Shown here: piece after piece, positions 21,572 through 33,556 of the stretch
How the letters are laid out: each line of letters starts with the position of its first letter
Numbering within the stretch: the first letter of the stretch is position 1
Assembly: GCA_029204225.1 (NCBI GenBank)
Contig: CM055113.1
Span: 9,944,364-10,008,363, forward strand
DNA from: Diphasiastrum complanatum
Lineage: Eukaryota > Streptophyta > Lycopodiopsida > Lycopodiales > Lycopodiaceae
Direction: 5' to 3'
DNA length: 64,000 nucleotides
Translations under genes and position numbers: made by a program
The notes under the pieces: generated by a model
The model's input: only the letters and a program-made list of their open reading frames with translations
The model's database searches: none
What the model was told of the DNA's origin: nothing

Positions 21572-22365
21572 CATGAAACAAAACTTCAGAGATAAAGAAA
21601 AAACAATCCAATTGAGTTGCATGCTCAGTCCAACGATTCCCCTTTTCAAAATGATCTTCAACTGGGTTTTTCAACCAAGAACATTCCATGCATTCACAAA
21701 GCATCAAAGGGGTTCTACAAAACAATATAAAGAGTTGTTTTGCAGGGAACAATATCTCCAGGGAGATGGAGTTCTGACCAATCTCAGTCATTAGATTCTA
21801 CTTTTTAGTAGATAATTTCACTTGCAATTTCATCCTATCTTTACAGACTGTAGGTTTCACAGGAGGATTAGTATAAATTAATCCGCAACCCTCAACATGC
21901 AGCTTGTTAGATTCAAAATATTCTTAGCTATAATTCATTTATGCTTCAGGATAAGCCAATACAAAATCAATTTATCAATAAATATCGCTGAAACAACATG
22001 AATCCACATCTTAACATCATGGACTTTTGCACGTCATTAAAACCTCCATTAATAAGCAAAATCAAGCAACAAGCCAACTATTCCACCTTTGATAAGAATT
22101 CTCAAACAACTAGGAAATCGGAAATGAATCAAACACCAATCAGAAGTAATATTTACAAAAACCAAACTAGTGGATAAGCACTCTACCACCACTTTTGGTG
22201 AACATGCTTCATTTACGAATGAGTGAATCCAAAACCGATTCCCATTGAGAAATCAACATTTCATTCTGGGACGCTAATCCAAGTGCTTTCACCTTTCAAT
22301 CCGATGTAGAGCTTTCCTCCATCCCATCCAAGACCGCATCTTAGTCGAGCTCGGACGGAGCATCA
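21572..22365. other. AT-rich spacer between two minus-strand LTRs
   Basis: Nothing recognised. A short open frame at 21573-21794 has no known motif. The last 100 bases (22250-22365) are less AT-rich, but no gene can be named. Confidence 0.45.
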
Positions 22366-23437
22366 GTAGAGTGTGCCTGGATGATCCATTTATAGATTGC
22401 ATCCATATTAACTATAGTAAATGTTTGTCACCTAATTAGGTAAGCCGTTGTATTTGAAAGTATTTGGTTTTTGTGAAAACTATACATAGACTATATAGTC
22501 AACGAATCAAGGAATGTTGACACAGACGAGGACGCTGCAAGTCTCCTCACTTTGCATTTTACGTGAAGTGGCTTTGTCTCACTTCGCAAATTCTGGGAAG
22601 TGCTTGGAACATTCCTCGTTGAAAATAGACGACCTTCGGGAGTTTTCTCTCTCTTTGAGATTTTGCGAAAAAGCCTACAGTGCCCTTAAAAATGTGAAGG
22701 TGCCTTTAAAAAACTAACAGTGCCCTTAAAAATGCGAAGGTGTCTTTAAAACAGTTTAACTTTTGAGCACATAAGTTAACATTTTCAAAATAGTTGAAAG
22801 GAAGAAGCCGAAGGTAAGTGTCGCATATTTCGGTAAAGTGCAAAAAACTCGACACTGCCGCAAAATAGTTAAATTGTTGAATTATGCTGAAGTATCACAT
22901 TTCGGGGAAATGCGAAAAAGCCGACACTGTCACATTTCGGAAAAATTTGAAAAAGCCGACACTGTCGCATTTCGGAAAAATGCAAAAAAGCCGACACTAT
23001 TAAAAACATAGTTCATTTATGCAGATTGTTGCGACACTTAGAGTATTTCTGCAGACTGTCGTGACACTTAGTGTGATTCTGTAGACTATCGAAAAAGTAA
23101 TGTATTTCTGCAGACTTGTTCTAAATGCTAATTCGTGGAAGTCCTTGAAGATGCCAAGTCTTCAATGATCTTCAAATTATTGAAATTACCATTTGAACAT
23201 GAAAATATGATAGGATTGGTTACCCTTTGCTAGAGATAAGCCGGAAGGCCGTTGTAGATGTTTTTCAAATAGTTTGACTGTCTAAGTTGTGATTCCTGCA
23301 GGTATCAGATGAGCAGGCGTAGAACCAAAGTTGGTTTCACCTGACCCTAGATCAAAGATCAATAAATGTGTAAGAAGAATCTTGAAATAGAAATTAGTCA
23401 TTCACCAAGGAGGCAACTGTGGGCTTAATTTCCAACA
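22366..23437 (-). repeat. Truncated Cop3-family LTR, minus strand
   Basis: On the minus strand it begins TGTTGGAAATTAAG at 23437 and follows the Cop3 3' LTR (14603 onward) through the site where N1 is inserted, reading AGTGTCGGCTTTTTT without a break near 23005. It then follows 18639-19185 and is cut near 22366. It therefore gives the empty N1 site and shows an extra CTGCAGA-rich repeat near 23025-23110. Confidence 0.85.
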
Positions 23438-25095
23438 AGACTCCTCTCTTTTACAATAACCATGTGCGCTTTGGGGAACTTTCTACTATCCAGTCTGCAG
23501 CAGGTACTCGTGAAGATGATCCTTTGGGTGGTCCTCTTTTCGCTCTGGCTCATTTTCGTGCCCTTCGAGCTTCTACAGAGGCCTTTCCCTCTTGTTTATT
23601 TCTTTCGGTTATAGATGACACTCCTATTGTTGGTCCTGCTCCTACGGTGTTCCATGCCCTTTATCGTTTCTCTTAGCAGCTAGCTTCTCTTGGTTTGTCT
23701 ATTCAACCTCGCATTGTGGTCTCCAGCGGATCTTCCTCCGGAATTTGTTCCTCCTCAAGGCTTCCGTGCTCCTTCGGATGACATTCACATTTTGGGTGTT
23801 GCTTTTGATTCTGCTTTTTTCAACTCTGCTTTTCTTGGTGAGGCTCTCCAAGTGTTGGTTGGGCGACACTTAGGTCGCGTTTGGCATCTTGATGTCTTGC
23901 TTTATCCAGCGTCCTTCTTATCTGCTGCGGACTTTCCCCCCTACTCAGGTGTGGGTCTTCTGTCTACAGTTTCTTCTGCACCTGCAACTTTTTTTGGGAG
24001 CTGGTTGTCACCCCTGCTTTTATCTTCTCAGTTCCTTTCTGGCCATCGCCCTCTCTTTGTGGATTTCATTGCTCATGTGGATAGCAGTTCTCTGTCTTTT
24101 CAGCATCTATTTTATCTTCTCGGTTCCTTTCTAGCCATCGCCCTCTCTTTGCGGATTGCATTGTTTGTGTGGATAGCGGTTCTCTGTCTTTTCAGCATCT
24201 CCTCAGCGCTGCACGGGAGCTTCTCCCCCTCTCTGTCCAGAAATGTCTTTTTCCTTTTGAGCAACTCCTCACTTTCAGTTTAGATCACCTGCAAGAGACC
24301 TTCTTGGAGCACGTGCACAAGCAAACCCTTTCCAGCACGCTCTCTGAGGCGCCTTCGGTGTTGCATTGAGCTCGGCTTCTTTCTTGTGCGGGTCCAGGCG
24401 TGGGGGCTTGGCTTTCAGCTCGGCCTGTTATTCCTTTTGTTTGGTTGTCCTCGGCTATCTTCACCACTGCTCTTTGTCTTCTCTTGGGGCTACCTCATCC
24501 TTCGGTCTTGGGTCTCTCCAGGTGTGTTTGTCGTCACCCTATTGATGCTCTTGCTATCCACCTCCTCCGCTATCCTTTTGGGAGTGAGTGCATAGTTACG
24601 CATGATGTTGTCAGAGATGCAGCGGTCGCTATAGCCAGAGATGGAAGATTCCATGTCCTCAAAGAGCAGTCTCATGTCCTTCCTTCTACCGCGTCCCACT
24701 GTTCTCGCCTCGCTCTGCCTTCACACCAGGGGGAGCGGCAGGCGTGGCAGCACAAGAGAAGAAAAAGAACTACTCTGACATGCACCCTACTGATGCTTTC
24801 ATTCCCCTGGCAATTGAGACTTATGGCATCTTGCATTGGCGCTTTGAGGAGTTTCTGCGCATGTGTTCTCGTTGGACGACAGAGTCTCAAGGTATTCCAC
24901 GTTCTATTCTAGTGGATTCTTTCCAACAACGTATTTCCATTGCCCTGCAATGTGCTCAGGCCCTATCAATCCTGCAACGGGCAATGCTGGCTGGGTCTGC
25001 TACATCTCATCTCCCTTCATTAGCCGAATCACCACCTCTTCACTTTTCTGATTTGCTGCAGTCAATTGGCAGACTCCCACTGACATCATCATAGT
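23438..25095 (+). pseudogene. Non-LTR (LINE-type) reverse transcriptase, 5'-truncated and decayed
   Basis: The first frame holds GTREDDPLGGPLFALAH (the RT QGDPLSPLLF-type block) and VIDDTPIVGP (the ADD active-site block with both aspartates). After frameshifts come LGLSIQP, ILGVAFDS, SGHRPLFVDF, SLSFQHLLSAARELLPL, then HDVVRDAAVAIARDGRF and, last, HPTDAFIPLAIETYG to LLQSIGRLP at 25085. The codons are pyrimidine- and GC-richer than the surroundings. It abuts the Cop3-type LTR end. No poly(A) tail was seen. The assignment rests on the RT motifs; the exact clade is not known. Confidence 0.7.
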
Positions 25096-26110
25096 TTTTG
25101 CACCTTTACTTTTAATGTCAAGATCTGGATTAATCATAGTTTTAGTGCAAGCTTTGCTCTTGTTTGAGCTTACATTTGGTTAAACTTCCCCTTCGGGGCG
25201 TATATATCTTTCTCATCAATGTACCTACTAGTTTTTTCTATGAATAAACGCACTAGAGTGTTTCTTCTTGAGGGAGAATGGTGAAGCTTAAGATAATGAA
25301 TTCTATTGAGGCTAATCTTGCACACCGACCAAACATAAGCTTTTGGGTCTTGTGTTGTCTTTTTCTTCGTGCTGGCCCCAACCACTCCAAAGGGACTTCC
25401 TCATATTGAAGTCACCAATTACGTTCTCGGATGGGGGGTAGTCACACATCCACTTTCCCAAAGTGTGGCTCTCTGGAAGAAAGGTTTTTATTGGGACTAC
25501 AAGGTTTTGACATGTTTATTCATGGAAGCTTTCAACTTGAGAACTTGCTAGGAGGAAACAATTCGTGCGCTATTGTGTGAATGGTGGAGAAAATTATTAA
25601 TAATATTAGGCCGATGGGCCCAAACCATGTGGTGCCCTTTGAATAGTGGGGGACTTGGCCCAGAGACATTGGGAAGAGCAATTTCCCGACTGCACCTTCC
25701 TATAGTGGCCAAGCAAGCTAGAAGGGCAACAAGGGAGGTCGACGCGTCATGATTGGATGGTAACAATATCTTGAGGCATTAGAGGAGGTTGGGAGAAACC
25801 TTTACTTGTGGAAGATATCAAAACTTGTGGATATGTGTGTATTATATTTGAAGTTTATAGTAAGTGAGTGTATTGTGGGTGCCTACCAATCACGTGAAGC
25901 TGTGGTGGTGGTGGGGCAGGGATTGGGCGCCTTCTTCTTTTTTCAATTCAAATCGTTGGTGTGGCAGGCGTTACCGTGTTTTCGTCATCGTTGCTAGGGT
26001 TTGAAGCACCATAGCTAGCTAGGGCTTGCAAATTATCGAGCTTTTGGTGGGGATCTTATTATTATTCAGCAGAGCAAGCAATCTCTCATCATAGCTGTCA
26101 GCTGAAAAAG
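25096..26110. other. Upstream region of the 26-kb gene, with telo-box
   Basis: 25096-25300 looks like the LINE 3' tail (CCCCTTCGGGGCG near 25190). From about 25900 the composition is that of a plant 5' leader. TAGGGTTT (25995-26002) is a plant telo-box, common near the start of housekeeping genes. No TATA box was chosen. Confidence 0.4.
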
Positions 26111-27425
26111 ATGGAAAGGGATGGCGTTCCTCCTGGATGTCATGGTCTGGATGGCAAGGCTTTTCGGAGCAAGGTCAAACAGTTGATCGACGACAGCGGT
26201 GCTCCGGATTTGCAAAGTTTTTGCTATTGGACTCTTTATCATGCCTTCCATCTCTGGTATATTGGTGGTTTGTTGCTTCTTTCTTTTCTTGCAAGCAAGC
26301 CTTGACTCCATTACATATCTTCAGTTTCATGTCTGGTCTTTGATTGTTTCTTTTCCTTGCAAGCAAGCCTTAAATCCATCACTACTCATAGGTTCAGTCG
26401 GATGGCAAGTAGGCAGCCGTCTCACGGGTTGTTGAATTGTTGCTGGTGGTAGAGGTTTTGACTTTTTCGGGCACTCTTTAAAGATTATAACCCTTTGCTG
26501 GTGTTGGTGCCGGTACTTGTGGCTTTTCTTGATCACCTGCAGGAAATCTGAACAGTATGTGTTTGGAAAATCACAAACGGATGAGACGCAATGTGAGATG
26601 TCTGCAGCACAGTGGCTTGTAGAGCTGAAGACTCAATCCGAGGTGATTGACACAGACGTCAGAAATGTTTCGAGTGAGAAAAGCAAACTGACGGAGCACA
26701 GCTCAGCAGGGCAAATTCCCGTTTCTGTCCCAGAGGCCATGAGCAAAAGCGAAAACGAGAAAGATTTGTGCTTTTCGGACAGTGTTTTTGTGAGGCGGCG
26801 TGGAAATGCTTTATTTCCCTTAGATGGTGTTGCGTTGTCTTCCTCCGAGCTGGCACAAGAATCTGCGTCCGGGTCTCCTCTTTCTGTTGTTTTTCCGTGG
26901 TCTCCAAGGACATGGACGCAGGGCACTAACGGTGCTGTCGAAGCTGTGGATATAGAAGGGGTTATCACTAATCATAAAGAGCACAATAGAGATGCAGGTC
27001 TTGTTGCAAGTGCTTTCAACGCACCTACTACTGAGAACGACATGGAGCTCCATTGCTGTCCGCGTCCTCAAACGCAAAGCAGTGCTGCAGAGGAACAGCA
27101 GGAAAGTCCTGGCATTTCTTTAGAGGTGTATTTGGGTGACGATATTGACGTCGTTGCTGCGGAATCAATACCAATTCCCAGCTCTATTGCTGACATACAT
27201 ACATACTCTTGCTCTGAATGTGCCGCAAAAGACAGCGAAAAGGAAACGATAACTAATGATTTTAACAATACATTTGAAAACCCAGACAAGGATGCGCCTT
27301 GGGAGATCAAACAGATTCGCAGAGAGGGGAGTGCAAGAAGGATCAAAGGCAAACGGCGTATTGGCAGAGAGGGTGGCGAAAGAGTAAGCAGAAGATACAA
27401 AGCCCTCGCCACTGTTTGCTCGTAA
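26111..27425 (+). CDS. Two-exon host gene, 342-residue protein of unknown function
   Basis: Exon 1 (26111-26256) starts MERDGVPPGCHG and ends in a Trp codon split after two bases. The intron 26257-26542 begins GTATAT and ends TGCAG. Exon 2 (26543-27425) completes the Trp codon and stays open to TAA at 27423. The phase fit and clean frame over 883 bases support a real gene. The first 48 residues hold an aromatic stretch (FCYWTLYHAFHLW). The middle is acidic, Ser- and Glu-rich and probably disordered. The last 38 residues are basic (ARRIKGKRR), a possible nuclear signal. I recognise no family. A telo-box lies about 110 bases upstream. It is flanked by a LINE pseudogene and a tandem repeat. Confidence 0.6.
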
Positions 27426-28329
27426 TCACTTAGCCTGTACAATATCCCTCTCTTTTTTTAAAGAAGATTAAATCTCCGGGCCCTTCTAGCCTCCTTGGTA
27501 AACTGATTAGATCTGTGGAACTCTTTTTTTCTCACACACAATGTAATCTTACATGTAACATCATAAAATGAAAATCATTTGAACAGTAAACAGTGAGAAC
27601 GGTTTTTTTTTACAATATACATCCAGCCAAATTTTAAAGCCCAGAGGCTCCTAGATGTTTGAATGACACGGGCAAGCCATAATTTGAGCCTTAGTCTCTC
27701 CATTTCTACATGTGTCACTGTTATCCAACTCCGCTATGATAGGAGTGAGACTTTTGGAATTGAGCTAGCCAATGGACTGGTTTAAGAAAACCCTCCAAAA
27801 AAATTGTTACTGTGTACGGAATCCAGTTGTATAGTCATGTTCTTTAATTTGAATGAGCATGTTAAATAAATGCAACGTTGTCTAAATCTGGTTATGCTTA
27901 GGTTAGCACTAAGCAAGAGCTGGTTAATAAAAACAGTTATTTAACTTCATGTGGCAATTGCCCAATGTGTAAAAATTATATTGAACAGGTACGTACTTGA
28001 TGGTGATTTGAGGAGTACTTTTAACATTAGGGTTGTTTCGCATGGGGGTCGGGATGAGGGGATTGAGGAAGTGGGTCCTCTTTTTCATTCACTTGAGGCC
28101 ATTTATAATCGTTTCTCTACCTTTTACAAAAGATGGGACTTTACCCTAGGTTCCAAGAAAGGATATCAAAATGGGGAAGTCTCCTTGTGGAGGAGAGGTT
28201 CTTGTGCTCGCTTACTCCTTGGTAAGTGGTGGGACCATGGCCGCATGGCCTATGGGAGATGTTATGGAAGTATCAAATTCAAGTCAATCCACTTGCACTT
28301 AGCTCTAACAAATGCATGATAACCTTTTA
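27426..28329. other. 3' side of the two-exon gene and unassigned sequence
   Basis: The probable 3' UTR contains AATAAA near 27866. An open frame at 27951-28319 (122 codons, including SHGGRDEGIEEVGPLF and KWWDHGRMAYG) resembles no family I know and could be a chance frame or gene fragment. Confidence 0.35.
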
Positions 28330-29860
28330 AATGCTATAAATTGGAGGGGTGCCAAGTGTGAGGTTCAAACTTGCAGAGGGGTGAAGAAAAGATCTTTCTC
28401 AACCCCTTGTTAAAGGACAAGCAAATATTTCCATTTCTCTTCAAGTCTGAATCTTGACTTCCAATAAAAAATTGCTTCACTCATCCCTTCAATGGAAGGG
28501 CTATATATGGAAAATCAAGTCCACATCAAACCATAGACCTTTTCCTCATCATCCTTGCATAGTTAAAAGTATATGGTTGATGTGGACTTATCCCAAAGTT
28601 GATATGAGAAACAAGTCTATGATTTGATGTGGACTTATCCCCATGTTTGGAAACTAGCCCAAATTGCCACTCAAATAAACTTGGGGATCAACACTTTTGC
28701 GACTCTTGACAAGTTTCTCAAGTTAAAATTTTGCTCATGTCACAATCCACACACATTGAACTCATAATGGAGCTAAGCACATGTAATGCTCAAAGTTTCA
28801 CAAAACTCATATACATGATGTATTGGAAAAGTATCTCATCTATTGAACCTTCAGGATCTCAAATTTGCTTTAGCTTTTTGCCATTAAAATGAGTGTTCCC
28901 AAAAATAAGTATTGACATAAAGGATGATCTTATGTAGCTCCAATTATGTATAAAGCGTAGTTCATTTCTGTTTTAGGTAGAGCACTCATAATAAGAGTCG
29001 ACCTCTTCACATACAAATTAGGTTCAATTTCAAAATGGAATTACATGAGTAGAGATGATTTATTCAGGGTCATTTTCTAGACATTACTTAGATCCCTAAG
29101 CCAACATGAATAGATTTATTCTCTAGATAAAACTTGAAGGCTCATTCTAAATACTTTATAAGGCTGTTTTTCCTTGACATGAGTTGAAGATTAATTGTCT
29201 TTGTGAGTGTGCATGGTGATTTTAACGATTAACAAGTAGCATATGCTTGACAACTTGCTATAAATGTGGGGGGCAGGTGTGAGGGTCTAGCTTGCAAATG
29301 ATTGAAAAAAACAGCTTCTCAAGCTTGTCTCAAAAGACAAGCAAATGTTTTCGTAGGTTGGAAAAATTTGAAAAAGCCTCATAATGTCACTTCAAAACCA
29401 AAGAATTGCTTCATTCATTCCTGAAATGGAAGTACTACATATGGACAATTACGTTCTAGAATTTAGTTGCTACATTCTAAAATGTAGTCGGACTCATGAT
29501 TCCACCTTGAAATATTATGCAAGGATGATAGGAATAAGTCTATGGTTTGATATGGGCATATTTGCATGTCCAAAGTGCCTTTAAAATGAAGGTTCAACTT
29601 GAGGAACGATACTTTTGTGACTCTTGAAAGTTTTATCAAGTTGGGTTTTGTTGCTCATGTCACATCTTGAAATGGATTCACATGAATAGAGGCTATTTAG
29701 GGTCATTATCTAAACATAACTTAGATCACTAGTCCAACGTAAATAGGGTTTTTCTAGAAAGAACTTGAAGAGTCATTTCAGTTACGTCTAGTCAAAACAA
29801 TTTCAAGATTAATCCTCTTGGTAAGTCTACTTGGTGAATATAACAAATAACTAGTGGTTG
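28330..29860. repeat. Diverged direct tandem duplication (about 900 and 600 bp)
   Basis: Copy 1 (about 28335-29250) and copy 2 (about 29255-29860) share a series of blocks in the same order: GTGTGAGG.TC.A.CTTGCA, GACAAGCAAAT, ATTGCTTCA.TCAT, GACTCTTGA.A, CAAGTT, GCTCATGTCACA, GGGTCATT, ACTTAGAT and ATTAATC. Copy 2 lacks about 250 bases in the middle. No coding sequence is evident in either. Confidence 0.7.
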
Positions 29861-30228
29861 AAGTAATCATGCCATTAGGGAAGTGGCCTTCAATTTTGAC
29901 CTAAATGAAAGTTTTGATCTACATGTGGTGTATATATGTCATGTATCTAGTATACATGACAACATATGTGGGGTTATTTTAGCCACAAACTATCATAATA
30001 TCACCTTTCTATACAAGGATTCTTTTGTTGTTAGCTAGTCGTCGTCAACCTGTCTCCATTGTACTCTCCTCTGATTCCATTGAGGGCCCATCTCACATCC
30101 TTTTTTAGCCATCGTAGTTGAAAGCATTTGAGATCTTGCAGATCTATAGCTCGTGTGTTGGCCCTCTGTGTTGTTTTTGACAGGGGCATTTGCACTTATT
30201 GTATTATCTCTCATACTTATTTATTATG
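29861..30228. other. Spacer before a truncated LTR
   Basis: No gene seen. TCTCTCATACTTATTTATTATGAGAGA near 30207-30233 is an imperfect hairpin at the point where the LTR is truncated. Confidence 0.4.
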
Positions 30229-30957
30229 AGAGATCACCTATTGATTGAAATCCAAGATCCATGACAAGATCTAAGGCATAAAGACCATTCTACATGCATT
30301 CATTCATTACCAAAAGGTGTTTCACATGTGTGGAAGACTTCATGAAATAAATTGAGTCCCACTTTTGAGATAGAAAATACCACTTTTGGGCTCATCTAGA
30401 GAGAGAAGGCAATACAAGCAAAATTTACAAATCTCCAAATTGACTCAAAAACTCATAGATCTCTCATACATTATTGAAGGGAATGAAAGTACATACATGG
30501 AGATCCAAGCTTAATTCCTATTGGACCCCTTAAACATAGCCTCTCTAATCCTATTGGACGTACGATGCAACATCCCTCACTTTTGATTGGACCCTTCCAA
30601 CACATCTCTCTCTCTTAGGATTGGACCCTTTGACTTTTTTCACCACATAGGGTGCATCACTCATCAAACCTAAACTTGACATGGGTAAGCAACCTAACTA
30701 GCTCGAGTTACATCACAATTGAGTTTTGGTCTAATCATGACAAAACATGTGTACTTGGCCTCTAAAGCCAAAATTGGCCCTATCACGTAGTGACACCAAG
30801 ATGCTTGACTAGCAATCTTTATGATACTCCTAAAGTCAACATTATAAACTCTTTCTAACTATTTTACACATGTGGGAACATGCTCCACACATGTAAAATG
30901 TACTCACAAACATAAAATCATAAAATAACCAGGATAGATTTTTGACAATTTTTCACA
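30229..30957 (-). repeat. 3' LTR of the minus-strand gag element (truncated)
   Basis: It matches 33628-34384 closely (GATCACCTATTGATTGAAAT onward) and ends TTTTTCACA. Its outer part is missing where the homology begins at 30229. Confidence 0.8.
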
Positions 30958-31345
30958 CTCCTCAAAAACTAGCTTGGTAAAGTCAAGAAGTTTTTGAAAC
31001 TTTTTTGAGTGGATCCTTTGGTATGATATGAAGTAAAAAAAACCAGCAAAAGGATCCATCATAGCAGCACCCTCACCATATCCATGATAATATTTCTTTG
31101 GTAGAAATCATTTACCAACACCTTTGAAGAGCAGTGCACAACTTTGCCACTATACCAATGTGCTTCCTCCATGCTTGATGATGAACTTCAATTTGAAAGT
31201 ACCATTTGCATGAAGATGGCTGCACCATGATGAGAATCAGTGGCTACCATGCCTCATAAAGATCACGAAGATCATAGAACAAAAGTGTTGATTATCAAGA
31301 TTAAGCATTCTAGCTTGACTAGTCCACATACTATGAACTTTATCC

Positions 31346-31620
31346 ATGATGGATCTAATCTTGAAATCAAATAGAATCTTGATTTTTTGAGGCTAAATAC
31401 TTTCTCAAGGATGTAAGTGTCCTCTTTGGATTCTTCACAAGTTTACAAAATGCCTCAAATCATGTAAAAGCATGATTATCAATGATGGATTTAATCTTGA
31501 AATCAAATAGAATCTTGATCTCTTTGAGGCTAAATACTTTCTCAAGAATGTAAGTGTCTTCTTTGGATGCTTCACTTAATCTCGTTTACAAAATGTCTCA
31601 AATTATGTAAAAGCATGATT
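31346..31620. repeat. 137-bp tandem duplication
   Basis: The unit ATGATGGAT.TAATCTTGAA... starts at 31346 and again at 31483. The two copies differ at a handful of sites. It lies in the 3' part of the gag element, in sequence of unknown origin. Confidence 0.85.
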
Positions 31621-31778
31621 TTTCAAACTATGAGCAACAAGCTCATTCTTGCTCTTACTAGATCCAAGAGCATACACTTGATGACTCAACCACTTGCTTT
31701 CTAAGTAATTTGGAAACATATCTAAGCCATGAATGACAAGTAATATGTCCATACTAGAGGCATGATACAAGACAATCA

Positions 31779-32829
31779 TTATCTCACTCCAACTATGAGA
31801 TGTAGAAACCTCATAAAAGCAAGATGATACATCAAGTAATGAAAGAGAAGCATGAGAGAATATGTTGGAGTGAATACCACCTGAAACTTGCCTCTCTTTA
31901 CCATGAACATTGAGCCACAAAGACTCGGCCTTGCCCCTTGAAGATCCCCTTGAAACCATGTGTTGAGAAGACTCCTCCTCAGGCCTACCATCATCCTCTT
32001 GATTGAAATTGGATCATCCTTACTCCTGATGTGCAAAGGAATACTGGCAAAGAAAATGGATCTAAAGATCCCCAAAGTATCAACTATTGCAATCTTCATA
32101 TCAAGTACTTTTGATAAGAGGTACCTCCAATTGAAGTCTTCAAGCAAGAAGTCACATGAAATAGCACTATCTTTGCTTCTACATGATGAAATGAAATAAT
32201 CCAAATGAACAAGAGAAGAGAATTGATGAGAAGTAGACTTCCTTGACAATAACTTTCCATGTGCTTTTGCCAAAGCACTATCTTCATGAGCTTTACCATC
32301 TTGGAACATAAATTGAGGTAGATCACTTGCCTCCTCCTTGAGATGATCCAAGCTCCTCTTGGCCACACTTCCACAAGGATTAGTATCAATTTTGAAAAGC
32401 TTACCACAACTAGTCCCTCTTGCTACCTTATCATCAGTTCTCTTCTTGAAACAATTAGAAGCAAAATGCCCCTTCTTACCACAAAGGAAACACTTCTTGT
32501 TGGATTTGCAACTTGTTGATATTTGTGATGACTCTGCATCACTCTCCTCCTTTGATTTGTCCTTTGTGAAGTATGCTTTCACCTTTCCACCATAGATGGA
32601 TTTCAATGTGTCTCAAGCCTCCTTGGATGTGGTACATGAGCCAATATCACACAACAATTCATTTGAAACATTTATCTTTATGATATGTAGAGCCATCCTA
32701 GCTCTCGTTTTGTACTTTTGGACCTCTTGGAGCTCTTGAGGTTCCTCCTCAAGTCCTAGCACAATCTTCATCACATCTTGGAACACCAAAATGGACTCCA
32801 TTCTAGCCTTCCAAATAGAATAGTTGAGC
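31779..32829 (-). pseudogene. Gag of the minus-strand element, with unrelated C-terminal extension
   Basis: The minus frame opens near 32829 with NYSIWKARMESILVF and GLEEEPQE (copia gag start). One stop lies near 32614. It goes on with SIYGGKVKAYF and a perfect CCHC zinc knuckle CFLCGKKGHFASNC near 32450-32500. The capsid middle is missing. After the knuckle an open frame of about 190 codons follows that is not protease-like and may simply be untranslated sequence in an accidental frame. Confidence 0.75.
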
Positions 32830-33544
32830 TAGATAGTCTCTCACTAGATTCCAATAGAAAGGAACCCATAGATGCCATGTAATAGTGAAGACTCCTTGTG
32901 ATTTAGACAATAAAATGTTGGTTCTCTCTAGCTCTACCAATCTCTCTCAAACTAGATCAACCTCTCATCAATTGATGGAGTATAGGCAAAGTTTGGGTCA
33001 AACTATCTTTGGCACATGTGAAACACTCCAACAATCTACAAACCACTAAAATACAAGCCAATTGTATGAAAGAAAGTGGCTATGACCTCAAAATGATGAC
33101 TAGATCTCAAATAGATGACATTGGCAAGCCTTTTCTTGAATTTTTTGGTCAAACTAGCAAGATATGATCAAACCAAATGTGTCCACACAGGTCTAGGTGC
33201 CCTACCTAACCCTCTTCAAAAGCTTATAACTTTTGATGGGCTCTACCAAATGGATTGAAACAAATTGCTACAAAAACTAGACAAAACTAGTTTTCAAACA
33301 AGCTATCTAGCACCAAATTTGGATCTAACTTGGAAGAGCACTTTCCAAATGAACTTGGCTGTACTTCACATGTGCATGAGCACTGAATTCCGTACAGTAC
33401 CTGAAATGATTCAATCATTATGATAATGAACCCTCTTGATCCAAATTTGAGATAGCATGGGAGATACAATCAACACTCTCTAGATCTTGATTTTCATGAA
33501 ATTCTTGAAACTTTGGATGATAGATGCATCAAAAGATTAGGTAG

Positions 33545-33556
33545 GCTCTGATACCA
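33545..33556 (-). other. Primer-binding site of the minus-strand gag element
   Basis: GCTCTGATACCA on the plus strand, next to the LTR start TGTGAAAATTCAC. Confidence 0.85.

Noticed and set aside
23690-24283. Separate membrane protein (hydrophobic 197-codon frame)
   Set aside because: It is an out-of-frame reading of the LINE RT pseudogene; T-rich codons make it look hydrophobic.
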